The notes beneath the pieces are model-generated. The model was given only the letters and a program-made list of their open reading frames with translations. It did not search any database and had not been told where the DNA came from. The position numbers and the translations under genes are program-made. From positions 44,861,893 through 44,925,892 of the forward strand of contig CM069447.1 of the NCBI GenBank assembly GCA_035610835.1: 64,000 nucleotides of DNA, written 5' to 3'. The stretch's first letter is position 1, and each line of letters opens with the position of its first letter. The stretch comes from Ophiura sarsii. Its lineage: Eukaryota > Echinodermata > Ophiuroidea > Amphilepidida > Ophiuridae. This document shows positions 22,860 to 36,050 of the stretch, one piece after another.

Positions 22860-23735
22860 AGGCCTATCTAGGCAATTTTACATCGGAATTTTGACTTGCT
22901 CGATAGAATCATGAATTATAATGCTTTTAAATCATGAATCTGAATAGGAAACATGAATTTATTGGTATAAAATGTACAATGAACACAATGAAATGGTAAT
23001 TGGGTCTGATGGTTTAATACTTTGTCGACAACACAGTGATAACTTGCAAGCTTCCAGAAGGGGAAATACTTATGGGCGGCAGTGTACATGTATGCTATGT
23101 CTATACAGAGAGCATGTAGTACCACAGCAAAATTCCGATCTTTCCACCTAAACTGTATATTTCATGTGAATATTTGAAGCAGATAATCATTCTCAACCCT
23201 TCTAATTTTTTATTATATGAAAGATCAATGCTTCAAATTGAAGTCTGTGTTAGCAAATTAATATTCGAATGCTTCAAACGGTCACGCCAAGGGTTTTTAA
23301 TCGCATACAACATAATTATGATCATTTTACCTCGTTTTTAAATCAAGAATTACATCATTTTATACAGTCATGTACAATATCTGATATGAATGATAAATCA
23401 AACAACTGTGAATAAAATACATGTATAATAATGATGGGCCATTCCACAAAAATGGGACCACTTGGGTTTTTATCATTCTTTGATCCGGGAAATCTTACTG
23501 CAAGTATATATCACAAATGTTTATTAATATTATGGTAAAACTCGATGAGTTCTACTCAGAACACCATGGTCACAACACAACAGCCGAATCAATAAAAGAA
23601 AATCGTGATAATTTATATTCATTAAACAAAAAAATAACAAAATATTAATAGATAAAAAAAAGAGTCTCGTTAATAAACAAACTAATGATATTGTAAGTAA
23701 TTAATAAAAGTACCAATGTATTATACAAAAAAAAA
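22860..23735. other. No gene seen
   Basis: AT-rich sequence. GGGCCATTCCACAAAAATGG at about 23436 looks like one end of a repeat, but no partner end was found. Confidence 0.5.
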
Positions 23736-23744
23736 TTGGCTCCC

Positions 23745-23815
23745 AGCAGAATTGACCTCAGGTCCTCCGCGTGCCAAGCGAAGGACCCTACCGCTACACC
23801 ACGCGTTCTTATTAC
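23745..23815 (-). other. tRNA-like remnant
   Basis: On the minus strand: TGGTGTAGCGGTAGGG (A-box-like), an anticodon-arm-like TTCGCTTGGCACGCGGA, then GAGGTCAATTCTG (a damaged B box) and a T run shortly after. The acceptor stem does not pair, so this is not a working tRNA. It is more likely a tRNA-derived SINE head or tRNA pseudogene. Confidence 0.5.
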
Positions 23816-26150
23816 TTTCTGGGATGTTACAACGGATATAGATCATTGTGACTCTCTGGTTTATCCACTCAATAAACTAAATCGAAAATTAAAATGTGAT
23901 ATTTATTATTTATTAAAGGCTACATTGTCAATTAAAGCACCATTTTATTTACGGTAATAGACATATTTAATATAAAATATCATTAAAATATTAATTTCGC
24001 ACTGAATAACTGAATTTTGCGGTATTTTCGCATTTTATTACAACCACTTTTGGTCTCTATGGTGTCCAAGTTAACTTGTCCACCAAAAAAATAAAAACCA
24101 CCCGTCAGTCCGAAGCACCGCTAGTCCGGAAAAAAACAGGGGGTACTCCCCCTAATAATATCAGTGGGTATTTGCAAAAAGTAAGTTTTCTCTTAATATA
24201 CAAACTATCGGTACACGATAGATTCAAAATATATAGGAGAGAAGGACTAAGAGAATATATTAAGGTAATATTCCTTAGATATTCCAGGGGAACCACTCTT
24301 TATTTAATTTTGTACTTTTTAAATCATAAATATCTCAGAATCCTAAAATGATATGACGTCCGGGTTGGTTACAAATGAAAGAGATGATAATAAACCATAC
24401 AATGAAAAACCCGGGGGTGCTACTCTACTCTTCACAGATGAAAAAAACCCACAAAATATTGATTTTCCCCCCAAAAAAGCAATGTCAAATGAGAATGGAG
24501 AAGTACTTTGATATATGATTTGAATATATCAAAACAAAGTATTCAAAGGGTCCACTCGCCTAACGGTCGATCAATACGCTATTTAAAAAAATAAGTTGTT
24601 CTCGAAATAAACAAAGTAATTCCCGAATGATAAGCTTTAATATCAGTGTCAAACAATAAACCTATTCAGTTGAAATTGATGGGGAGGGGGGAGGGGCGTC
24701 CCCACAAAATTGTTAAGGTTGCCCCCTAGGGCTTCTACCCTGTCGTTGCATGAAACTTTATGGGGATATGGGGGTTGGGGGCACGGGGGAGGTTGGGTTC
24801 TCACATTGATATTGTATACGTACATGTGCCTGCCTTTTGGGGTGCTTTTTCGCAAAAAAATTGTATAGCGATGGAGTGTTTTTATCACAGATTGAGGATT
24901 TGTGCAAAATTGGGTGCTTCTAACAAAATTGGCATAGTGATGGGTGGGAAATTGGCCAGAAAATAGATATAGAGAAAGTAAGAGAAAGTAAGTCAAATTG
25001 TCCAAGTCCGGCATCGGCAGGCACGTCCACGTACGATTTTGGCAAAAGTTGGGGGGGGGGGGGGGGGGGGGGGACGTATAAAGGCGGTTTGGGATGGCAA
25101 TGGATCGTCTCCAAATCAGGAACGCGCAATGAACATGATGAATGGCGTACTTAAATACCTGGAGCGCGCACACGATATATGCATTATATGATTTTTGATC
25201 ATTTAACAACAAAACAAAAAATCATATTTTATGGGGTATAATCATTCAACATTTGTTTTTTTGCGTGTAAGGACAACAATTGTGGCCATATTTAAAGGGA
25301 TGAACATACTCGTTAGTGTTGAAGACTTGTAAAAACATTTCATTTACGTTCGGTACATTTGCTACTGACCATGCGATTTTCTGGTCGTTTTTGAGCATGT
25401 TAAGGACAACCGGTCGCTTGATCATGGCTGATTCTCTCTTCGTTCCTTACAATTAATTTTAAGTCTCTTCAAGTCTAAGAGAATTAAATTAGTGACAAAA
25501 CTTTATTTGCATTTAAATAATTAATATTTCATGTCTTCATTCAATTTCTCTTTCTTTTTAAAACTATATAAGAATAGGCGGAAGCACAATTGGAATTTTC
25601 TGTCGGGGGGGGGGGGGGGGGGGGGGGGGGGGACCCCTGACCACACCTGTCCACCCCTCTCCTGTACGGGGATCAATCAATCCCGGCATGAAACTGATAT
25701 AAAGTATAAAGCCCGGTATAAGGCTGGTTGTACTACAGCGTGTCCCAAAACAATGGATAGTTGATATTTATGAATATCAAACAAATATACCTGACCTTAA
25801 TTGGGTGAATTCGAGACCAATCCAATGTAAACTTTTTGAAATACAAAGATTTGAATAGAGCATGGTCAGAACCCATTTGTCCCGAGTTAAGGAGTAAACC
25901 ATCCGTGAGTTGCATGTGGGCTATGTGCAATATTCCCGGAATGGGGTTTATTCTCCGAAAGAACTTAACAATAAGTCGGACTATAACATTTTTTTAAGAA
26001 CATTTAATGTTTATGTGAATAATGAACTTGTATTATTGCAATATGACCAAGATAATTTTGTTTACTGCCCAAGTCTCTGTAAAGAATGAATGCAAAAGCA
26101 AAACATGGATGCAGTCACAAATCATAAAACCGTTGGAGTATAACCAACTC
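23816..26150. other. Gene-free, with G tracts
   Basis: No supported gene. G tracts lie at about 25050-25073 and 25605-25632. A 187-codon minus-strand frame (24649-25212) crosses one of them and reads poly-proline there; I do not consider it coding. Confidence 0.5.
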
Positions 26151-26280
26151 CAGTGTCAGTATCATTTATTGAATTTAAACCGTTGTTAAGCGTTCGTCCC
26201 ATTCACTTGATCACGTAACCTCGTTTGCATATTTTAACCTGAATATTCCTGAATATAAAGCCCGTGTCCAGCGTCGTCTG
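26151..26280 (+). repeat. Dispersed repeat, shared with 14101-14227
   Basis: Starts CAGTGTCAGTATCATT, ends GTGTCCAGCGTCGTCTG. Outside it the flanks differ from the other copy. Nearby short words CCAACTCCA(G) recur at 26143, 26447 and 26464. Confidence 0.8.
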
Positions 26281-26654
26281 AAATTTGTGTGATAATAACA
26301 AACGCCCTCTATCTTGTTCATTTATTGCCAATCGTTTTACAGACGATGCCGGACACGGACTCTTTCACGAATTAACGAAGGACAAACAAACGGTTAACGA
26401 CGACTTAAATTATAAACAAATTATTCGAAAATTGATTGTTGGTTATTCAACTCCATTTGGTTATCCAACTCCAGCGGTATTAGGATGAAATAATTTAGTG
26501 CCAACATTAAAATCCTTTTTTTTTTACATTAACACCAACGGGCATTCAACATGCATTCGTGTCCCCGTCTGCTGAGGTTATTTTTGGTTAGGCCTACATT
26601 ACATTGTTATTGTTTTTTTTAATTTTTATGTTGGGCTATGTCGGGGCGGGCTTC
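26281..26654. other. No gene seen
   Basis: Nothing supported apart from a T tract near 26518. Confidence 0.5.
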
Positions 26655-27511
26655 TTTAGTTAGTATGGACTATTTAATTTAAAGGAAAATGGTTATCAAA
26701 ATGAACTACATGAATATCATTAAAGTTCCTTTTATTTTGAATACAGGGTGGTCCAAAATAGGTCTAAATAGCACTTTTTCATAAATCTATGAACAATTCT
26801 GTGAAGAAACACTTCTGGTTTTTTTAGTTAAATGTTTTACTACCCAGGGTAGAAAAGTACCTAGTTGTCAAAAAAACATAACATTTTTGGTATCATATTA
26901 AAGAATAAATAGCTACCGAATAAAAAAAGGATTAAAGCCACATGTTTAGCAACAGTGAAGTTATCAATCTAAACGTCGAGTGAGTCAAGGGTGGAGCCGG
27001 TGGATGAGGCGCCGGTGGATGAGGCGCCCATAGGTTTCTACACAAAATAGCGGAAAACTAGAACTTTTGAAATTGATGCCATTTTAAAAGTATACATAGG
27101 AAAGTTTTCAAACTTCTCATATGTGTTAATAACATGTGCCTGCTACTATGATTAATAATATTGAATTGTTATCTAGACATTCTGTACAAGAATATGATGT
27201 TCAATTCAGGGAGTGTTTTAACGTAAAAAATACAGTTTTATTCATTTTATTGATTAAACAATGGCCAAATCGCGGTCTCTCCATTTCATTTGTGTGACTC
27301 TTCGGTACTTTTCTACCCTGGGTAGTAAAACATTTAACTAAAAAAACCAGAAGTGTTTCTTCACAGAATTGTTCATAGATTTATGAAAAAATTGCTATTT
27401 AGACCTATTTTGGACCACCCTGTATTCAAAATAAAAGGAACTTTAATGATATTCATGTAGTTCATTTTGATAACCATTTTCCTTTAAATTAAATAGTCCA
27501 TGCTAACTAAA
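26655..27511. mobile_element. Fold-back element with ~205-bp arms
   Basis: Arms at about 26655-26862 and 27307-27511 are almost perfect reverse complements, including TGGACTATTTAATTTAAAGG and TACCCAGGGTAGAAAAGTAC. Inside each arm sits TACAGGGTGGTCC or its complement, typical of a DNA-transposon end. The ~440-bp loop includes a dispersed repeat shared, inverted, with 47856-48163. Confidence 0.85.
26866..27172 (+). repeat. Dispersed ~305-bp repeat, inverted copy at 47856-48163
   Basis: It contains a doubled word GCCGGTGGATGAGGCG, plus TAACATGTGCCTGCTACTAT and GTGAAGTTATCAATCTAAAC. The reverse complement of the whole block occurs at 47856-48163 with high similarity. Here it is the loop of a fold-back; there it is not, so the block existed independently. 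Confidence 0.8.
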
Positions 27512-28738
27512 TTTCATAGAATATTATATACAAACCTTCATTTTATGCAATATTTCATCATAATTTTAGACACCCTGTACTTTTCCTGTGTACATTTTGG
27601 GCAGGTGATTCTTAGCAAATTTGGTAGCACCTTCTGCGGTTGTTCTGATTTTGGTGACTATCTTCAGCTAAACCTTAATTGTACAAACTATCAAAATATT
27701 TTGTGAGTAGCAAAAACGATCAACTTTTTTATGTTCCACCCTGTAAAAATGTTACACACCCTGTATAATTTGATTCTTTTTTGCAAAAATGAAAAACCTT
27801 GAATCATAAGCTTTCCAACAATATATAGTTTGTGGGTCATTAAGTATGTAAAACTGAAGTTTTGTCCCGTTTAATCAGAATTGGTGTATTTCTCAACATT
27901 AATAGTGAAACATTTTTTTGTACCAGTTTGTGACTTCTGACCATCTGTAAAATGTCTTAATGTGTTGCAAGTTTCAAAAAATAAAAATCAATAGAAAAAA
28001 ACCAACATAGGCCTATTTGGGCAGCAATATCCAGCAATATATTCGTTTAAATTTCCCATAGTTTAAAAAACGCTTAAATTGATCTAAATCGTAACAATGA
28101 TGTGAGGGACAAATATCTATTAATTCAGCAATGTATGTTCTTTCGGCGTTGAGGCGCATTCATTAGACTTTTCCATCACTATCTTAAATAATAATAAAAT
28201 ACGCAATTTTGGGCAATATTTAAGTCGTTAACCCCTTTATTTGGTCGCTGTACGCGACTATAATTTCTCCACTGGCGATGGTAACACCACCGTGGGCCTT
28301 ATATAGTAACATGGCCGCCTCTCACTGGCCGGTGGCGGCAACTGACATTGGAAAGCATGATATGTGCCGCCCTACAGACCCCTTTGTCACCCTCTTCCGC
28401 CCCTCCCTTACCCCCTCCCATTTTGAGCCCAAATTCGAAAAGTTGGCGTTCCTTAATAAACAAATTTAGGGGGTCCCGACCTTTCAATACCGTATCTCTT
28501 AAGTTTTTACGACCCTAAATTTGTGAAAAAGCCGCTCCGAGACTTTTGAGGAGTTCTGAAAATAAAATTTGACGGGGTTTGGTAATGGGTGAGGGGGGAG
28601 GCACTCAACTTATGTATGTACCAGCTATAGGGTTTATGATTGGGGCTTCGGAATTCTTGACGAAAAATAGGATCTTAAGATCAGAACAGAATAGGCCCAA
28701 AGAAGTGTGTGGCTATTGTGGCCCCTCGCCAGCATCAA
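27512..28738. other. No gene seen
   Basis: AT-rich. CACCCTGTA words at about 27572 and 27757 echo the neighbouring element ends. Small overlapping ORFs near 28280-28490 lack recognisable domains. Confidence 0.5.
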
Positions 28739-29190
28739 CATATGTGATGCGATCTGTGAAAACCCGTCGGATGTCGCAAAATGTGAACTAGGGATTATGG
28801 GTAAAATAAAAATAATAAAAAATAAAAAAATAAAAAAATAAAAATCTTTTTTTAGATTTTTTTAAAGAAAATTAGTTGCCAAAACTTTGTATCATCATCT
28901 TTCATGAAATTTCACCTTCAAAAACTTACTTAAGTCACTTTTATTATTAACCTTCTAATGTTATTATATTGAATTATGTATCTGTTTTGGCCTGTTTTCA
29001 TGATTTCTTGTTTTGTAGCTTTTGATGACATCACAATCATCATTCACTCATAACTTATTTTGTAGTGATCGTAGAAAAATGATTGAAACAGTTCTGTAAT
29101 CAGCACAGTTTTAACTTTCTTATGATATACATATCTCCAATATGAAAAATACCACCATGTGGCGAGTTTTCACAGATCGCATCACATATT
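28739..29190. mobile_element. Possible MITE with ~27-bp inverted ends
   Basis: TATGTGATGCGATCTGTGAA at the left and its complement at 29164-29190 face each other about 400 bp apart. The interior holds an (A)nT-rich simple repeat at 28803-28850. A G tract (29195-29217) follows the right end. Confidence 0.55.
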
Positions 29191-29350
29191 GGGGTGGGGA
29201 GGGGGGGGGGGGGGGGACTTAATGGGGACAAGAATAAGAAACTGGATGACACCAAACTTCTTCTTTTTGGTGGGGTCAACATTGTGGCTTTTATGTAAAT
29301 TGCCTTCAATAGTTTAATTTGTTCTGATTTAGACATTTTAGTTCAATTTT

Positions 29351-30350
29351 GGGTCATTCTTCAGTAAATGTTACATTTCGAGTTTCTAAAAACTCGGTTT
29401 TAAATTTTTCTAGCTTTGAATATTTGTTCACAAAGATAAATATCTGTAACATATTAAAAACATGTTTGACGCAATCTTTACGGATATTTAATTGATTTAT
29501 TCCTTGTCTTTTAATGGGTGGTCACACGCTGGAGTCATCTCCGTCACGTTATCAGTATAAAAAGTTCATTAGAAAATGTACATGATTCCAAACTAGAATT
29601 TGACATACATATCCCAAACTATAAAATAAAGAGTATTCTCTTCAAATAAATTCAACTATTTTAGTGTTTCAGTATAACATACCCATTTTAAAACTTCGCA
29701 AATGTTTACAACCCCCAAAAGTACCGATTTTTGGTAAAAATGTTGACTGTCACTTTATTTTTCATCGACGCCCTCTTAGAGAATATACATTTCAGTTAAG
29801 TTAGTATGAGAACACTATTTATTTATAAATTACAACTGATAATCGTGTTCAATGCTGTATTATTTTACACATTACGAGTATCAAATACTCATGTGACGGA
29901 GATGACCTGCATGTAAAGTCATCTCCGTCACACAGAAAAGCAGTGTTTCTATTCTCCTTTAATTTCGAATAATATAGTGCTGCATAAGGCCCGTGACGGA
30001 GATGACGCAAAACATCGGGACAGAAATTTCCCGACGAAAACTGGTAAATTAAGCTCCAATGGGCATATCATTCCATAATTGGCTGGATGAAATACGTTTA
30101 TATTGTTAATAACTATAGCGTTAACGAGTATTTTCATGAAAAAAATCCCCTTCACCAAGGTATTGGCATCAAACATTTGACAAATGTTATATAAAAAATA
30201 ATTCTTCAGCATTTTATGATTTTATTATGATGGGGAATATGTTTATGAACAGAAATATACTAAAAGAAGTATTCAAGTGTAACGAAATTACCAGATATAG
30301 GATAACAAAGTGTCGGGACATGAAATGTGACATTTACTGAAGAATGACCC
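29351..30350. mobile_element. 1-kb TIR element with four copies of a 14-bp internal motif
   Basis: Termini GGGTCATTCTTCAGTAAATG (continuing about 9 bp) and their complement at 30322-30350 differ at a single position. Inside, GTCATCTCCGTCAC occurs exactly four times in alternating orientation: 29534-29547 (+), 29893-29906 (-), 29918-29931 (+) and 29993-30006 (-). Repeated internal motifs of this kind are often transposase-binding sites. No transposase ORF is present and no target duplication is evident. Confidence 0.8.
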
Positions 30351-30417
30351 TGTTTACTAAGCCTATAGGCCTACTTTGACTTATTTTCGATTGTTTGGTG
30401 AAATGGGTTGGGCTTAA

Positions 30418-30887
30418 AGGGACACAGAGTGATTTCCCAAAAATTGAAATTCAATATTTTTACCTTGTTTAGATAGATAATATACATAGGAACCCTCTCA
30501 TGACAGATTTATTCAAAAAAATCAGAAAAATAAAGACATTTTCTCATCATTTCTTCTGATGGTATATTAGTGCTTATCACCTTTCTTTTGTATGTTGGTT
30601 AAAAGTCACCACCAATTGTATCATGGCGGTCATAATATACATAGAAACCCTCTCATGAAAGATTTCTTCAAAGAAATCTGTGACCTTGAATTTGGGTAGT
30701 TTCTAAATGATCACATCGAACTCGAACTCAAAACGCTATAAAATCCATGAATTTCACATGAAATTCTGCAAATTAAGCTCTATAATTTTGGGTGGTACGT
30801 ATAATAAAGCATTACGAATATGTGAAAAAAAACCGAAATTCTGAAAAAAATGAGGGCTCCCTCCATGAAGGATCTCTTAATGCCCCT
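30418..30887. mobile_element. TTAA-type non-autonomous element
   Basis: Flanked by TTAA at 30414-30417 and 30888-30891, with ends AGGGACACAGAG and CTCTTAATGCCCCT, related to the element at 62327-62640. A ~40-bp block (ATATACATAG.AACCCTCTCATGA) is directly repeated near 30480 and 30634. TTAA targets are used by piggyBac and Kolobok families; the ends do not decide between them. Confidence 0.6.
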
Positions 30888-30891
30888 TTAA

Positions 30892-32850
30892 AATGAGTGA
30901 GGGAGGGACACTGTGGTCCGCACTGTGGATGGGGAAATGTCTTTATTACCCGGGCATTTGCGCCCCTTGCACCAGCCCCGTGTTCCCGGTAATAACCTAC
31001 GGTACCCGTCAAGGCTGATCCGGGGACTTTTGGAGTTTAGGCGACATATTAGTAATCGTGAAAAGGTCGCTCATGCTGTACATTCTTTGAATATAGAGCG
31101 CAGGCCAAGAACTGCCAAATTCTAGTTCTTTACACAATTGAGTGTTCCTGCATGTGCATAAGCGTACTGTTACATTATGAAAGCCTAAAAGATTTTTTGC
31201 AATGCCACATTTCGATTTTTGTAGCATCATGCGGTCTATTTGCAATAAATATGTTCCCACTTTTGCACAACTTTACTAAGAAGGCAAGACAAGTGAGCCA
31301 AAATTTTATCTACGCAGACTGGCATGGCAGGTTCAGCATATTGGCGAGGTCTGCATGTTTTCTGTTGACTCAGGGTAGGCGATTGTTTTGATTTGTTTAT
31401 ATATATATATATATATACAGACTCGGACTGGCGTGAATTAAATTAACAAAGACCTTAAAAATACACTGTCTCGAACCCCGTCCCTCTCGCATTTCCCACT
31501 AGACCACAAGGGACTGTGTTTACATGGGCACCAGCATCCTCGCGTGTATTGGGTTGAGTTTCACTTGTTATAGATTCTGCTAGAATCATGCTTATAGGCC
31601 ATAATAACTTTTTAATATTTACTACATTTCTTTGATTACAACATTAATTTGATTTGAATCGGATTTTAATTATTTTAAAAATTTCTACCAGTAACATTCC
31701 CTCTGAGTGTTCCAAAAATACCAGTGGTATGGTAGGCATATGCAAAATCATACAAGGTATAATTTACAAAACACATTAACATATTTTTAAATGTTATAAT
31801 TTGCAAGCAAACATATATATATTAAAATTGAAGGAAAATAACGGACATATAGTGGTATTTTGTTGTACATTCAATAGTTGTATAAGTATAAGTACTAAAA
31901 ATGAAGTAAAACTGTCGATTTAAGCAAGACATTCACTCACATTACCAACATTATATAATGATTTAAATCAGTAATTATATTTATATGTGGTATTTTAAAT
32001 GGGTATGTTCTGACAATTAACCTGGGTGATTTGTAATTCAATTCCAGCGACCGATTAATAGAACGAAACTAAAGCTATGTAGATAAGACTATCTTATATG
32101 AGCAGTGTATTTTCCGCATAGGCCAAAATTGTCGGGGGGGGGGGGGGTGGTCGGGGTGGGAAGGGGCGGTTGCTCTTTTTTAGACATAAACGCGGCGTTG
32201 TTTCAGTTGTTGTGTTAGGTCTTAATGATCAAAGACTGAACAAAATCAAAATCAGTAGGAATTTACTCAGAAAAGTTGAATGTGAAAGAGCGTAGGCCTA
32301 ACAAGTCAAAGCGCGTAGCGTCCTAGAACAAAACCCGGGAAAATAATAGTAATTTGACGTACGGAAGATGCGGCTTCCATAATCAGATCATATTTCCAAA
32401 ACGGGTTGTCAAATTGTCATGTTATTTGGCTAGTTTATTCAACATTGAATGTTGAAGAAGTTGATATCAATTTTAAATGATTTTGAAAAAGAAGTATGCT
32501 TAGCTTTAATGCAGTGGCGGCACCAGCCTCATAATTTATGAATTATAGTTCTTTACACAATTAAGGATTACTATCTGTGCATAATACACCTATCAGATGT
32601 AAGACGCACTATACGACCCCGGGAATGGTGCGTCACTTTACCGGGGTGTGTCAACCTCTCATGTACCATGACGCACCCTGTGTCAAAAAAATGACGGACC
32701 TTTGTCATACAATATACGCACCCTCAGTAAATTTTGTGACGCACCATTGGTTGATTCTGACGGACCACATGACGCACCCTCGTTGTCAGATAATCGTTGA
32801 CTGAACTGGATAAAACATGTGACTATTGATTTTGCTTTTCGTAGCGCGGG
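30892..32850. other. Gene-free; (TA)n, G tract, tRNA-like piece
   Basis: No supported gene. Contains (TA)n at 31398-31418, a tRNA-like segment at 31470-31515, a G tract at 32133-32147, and a stretch at 32620-32780 where GACGCACC and GACGGACC recur. Confidence 0.5.
31470..31515 (-). other. tRNA-like remnant
   Basis: On the minus strand GTGGTCTAGTGGGAAA (A-box-like) is followed after about 20 bases by GGGGTTCGAGACAG (B-box-like). It is too compact and unpaired for a tRNA. Confidence 0.4.
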
Positions 32851-32852
32851 CC

Positions 32853-32964
32853 GCGATTATATTTTTCGTACATGATCCTAGTGAAATCAGTTGATTTGCT
32901 TCATTCCGTATTAAAACGGAATAAAGTGAATTTCACTAGGAACATGTACGAAAATAATAATCGC
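32853..32964. mobile_element. Short hairpin MITE
   Basis: GCGATTATATTTTTCGTACA, then GATCCTAGTGAAAT, faces ATTTCACTAGGAACATGTAC and GAAAATAATAATCGC. An inner TTCCGTATTAAAACGGAA palindrome forms the tip. About 112 bp. Confidence 0.75.
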
Positions 32965-35235
32965 CCAGGCCTGTCCTCCTACCTCTGCTGTGGTTAGACT
33001 GTTCTGCGCTTGCGTGGTATAGCGCAATGCTGATCCCCTATTATTGTATGTGACAGTACTCTCAAAATGGAAGGTTCTCGGTCTACTGTCGGTTCCTTGT
33101 TTTTTCCGTTTGCCAAACTCTTGCACACTTGCAATGGCGATCGAGTGATTTCTGGCATTTTAGAACACGCAGAGCCAGGATGGTGGTATAGTATGGCTAA
33201 GTTAAATTATAAGAGTTCGTATTTTGTTGTTCGTAAAAATGATGTACACTGTGACGCGCACCCATGTAAAGTGACGGACATTGACCGATAGGTACGCTTT
33301 GTCTCTTATAATTGGCCAAATGAATAGCACTTCGGTACTATTTAGCTGTTTTTCATCCGTTTCCGTCACAGGGACCAACCAGTTCAATCAGCCTTACATA
33401 GCCCAAGGTAATCCAGTCTTATACCACCATTGGGCTAATTATCACTAAACCAAAACTGCTCTAGAGACTAGCGAGGCTACTATATACTAACTAAATATTA
33501 ACTTTACATTCTGAAATGGCTCTAGTGTCTAAAACAAATTGAAGTTCAGTTTGAATTACTTTTACACAACAACTTCCAAATGCCGCACTTTAGGCTGCAC
33601 CTTTATGTGTAACCTACCAACTAAGCATGGGCAATATCGCCATCCACTACTACAGTGCAACAGAGCATAAATTACCAAAAGTGCATGTTATTGAAATTAC
33701 GCTCTAATTCAAAAAGTAACATTATGTAAGACAAGGAGACAGTATTATATTATAAAATACAATTTGGCGATTCAATGTCATAGAATGAGAAAAAAATGGT
33801 TTTACCTTATTTGCATATAATTAGCATATTATAAAGAAGTACATTAAATATTTGCCTTTTTTAATTTTCAGCAAAAACTATACATGCAATTAACACCTAA
33901 ATTCACAGGATATTAAGCTCCCATCATTGTCAACGAAAAAAATCTTTACTTTTAAAAAAAACCACCAAATCTGTCAGCTCAATTAAGCTTAATTAATGAC
34001 CAAACTCGTTGACATTTTTAAGTAGTAATGTGTATCCAAACCAGACTTAAAAGGTATCAAATTAAAGGTAAAGATGTGCTTAAAACAATGGTCTGAGCAG
34101 ATAATTCAATATCCCTTTGATATTCAAAATATTTTTCTCCAAACATTTAGTATATTTTGAAAAAAACAACACAAATGGTGTTTTTGTATTTTTCTCATGA
34201 ATTAAACATGCAATAAACACTGTTATCACAGAGAAAGATGTTTATAATGGTTAGCCACACAAATCTATCAAGCCATTGTTAACATGTTTGCTGTGTAATT
34301 AATTTACGCGCGTAACTAATTAATTAATAAGCCGTTAAATGGAATAATTTTGAACCACTTTTTGTATGACCAATTATGTTTTTTAAAGTTTCAAATTAAT
34401 CCTTAAATTATGCTTAATAAAACGGTCAAGCCACATTTCTCAATTTCATTAGTCTTTATCTGTAATATTAATCACCACTTTAGATAAATTAATTTTTCAA
34501 CATTTTCTTACAATAATGATGTACTTCATACAATGTACAAAACTACACAGACTTGGCAAAAGTATATTCATATTTGTCCACCCTTGCACGCAAACAATAG
34601 AAGCAATCTTCAAGGACATGCTCACGCTAAGGGACCAATGTTTCGAAATCCGCGCTACAAAAAACTTGAAATGCCATTTAGCAGTGTGCAGTCAAGGACT
34701 TTAAGCATAATGGTGTATGTTACTTTAGGTGACCGTGTGCTGACATGCAAGCCTGTACATACAGGTATGTCATAATGGCCTGTAAGTCTAAATAGTCAAG
34801 GCCATAAAAGCAAGTAGCCAGTAGCTGGTTGGATTAGCGTGTATGGCTAATCAAGTATTGGCCAATCCAAAGTCAAGTTTAATACGAAATGTAACAATGC
34901 TGATGAAACCATACTTAGGATTGCAATTTTCTTGGTTGTACAACACTCAGGAGGCACTCTATTTATAATTCAATATTTGGTAATGTATGCATTGGAAGGC
35001 CCTAATATTCACAATTAACCCACAATATCATCTTGAAGTGGTGGTACACCAAATCACAAATCAGTGAAAACATAACATCCAAAAATATCTGTATACTTTG
35101 ACCTAGATTTGCTTTTCTTGCCAGCTGAACTCATACGTTGGAGGTCAAAATGTAAACTTGTTTACTTTATTTAAAACTTTTGACATATAGGCTCTGGGTA
35201 TTTTGGAAGTTGCGAGTGAACTTAGTTAATTATCG

Positions 35236-35350
35236 CCATGATGGCGATGGAATGGGGCGGTCTAAGAGAAAGATGCATGTATTTTCAGGAATGGGAAGTA
35301 ATTTAAATTATCTGTTTCATAATATAATACCAGGAAGTCCTGTATACTAT
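35236..35350 (+). repeat. Dispersed repeat, shared with 63826-63920
   Basis: Both copies share GATGGAATGGGG-like, AAGAGAAAGA.GCATGT, ATCTGTTTCATA and ATACCAGG in that order, with diverged sequence between. Type unknown. Confidence 0.6.
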
Positions 35351-35984
35351 TAAAAATTGCACTCCGCGGTCGTCGTCGTCGTCGTTATCCATTGTCGAAA
35401 TGTCTTAAATCAACCCAGACATATGTTTATTTAATATTCATAACCTGAAAACATTCTTATTTTTTTATTTTTTTTTACCAAAAAGTGATTGATTTGTTAG
35501 CACAAAAATGATGTTAGTGCAATTTCGCCATGTTTTAGCAAAAACTGATTTTGTTATGTTTTCACAGTGTCTTTTAAAATATCGCACGATTCTTATTTGT
35601 GTCCTATGTCAATTTATTTCTCCGACTTTGACCTTTTTTTAAAAAATATCTTATTTAGGTACATGTACCTGGAGTATGATTATAATTCCGTTTGGCAAGC
35701 TTTAAAAGCAAGGAACAACTGAGAAGACAAAACTGTTTGATGCTTTTCGTTACTCAAGTTACGTGTCATACTACTATCGGACACATTAGTTTCCTCCCAA
35801 CTGAATGCATGTATTTTGGTAACTTGAAATTACGGTATTATGCATTTCAGAAATCAACATTCTTATTTATTTACAATCAAAATTAACCCTAACCATCCTA
35901 TACACTACGATTCACTACGGCAACAAACAATGTCCACGCGCATGCAACAGCATTGATTGGTTGACGTCATCGTTCGAGCTGACG

Positions 35985-36050
35985 CGGCGGTGGTGATCGG
36001 AGGGCCAGGGGTCGAATCCCGGGGGTTTCGCGGCGATGTGTTGGGTTAAA
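35985..36050 (+). other. tRNA-like remnant
   Basis: GGCGGTGGTGATCGGAGGGC followed by AGGGGTCGAATCCCGGGGG, a B-box-like element. No cloverleaf can be completed. Confidence 0.35.

Noticed and set aside
24649..25212. 187-codon minus-strand ORF
   Set aside because: It crosses a G tract (poly-Pro) and has no recognised domain or coding-like pattern; likely chance.
33067..33291. 74-codon ORF as a gene
   Set aside because: Composition is less AT-biased than its neighbours, but there is no domain, signal peptide or splice context to support it.
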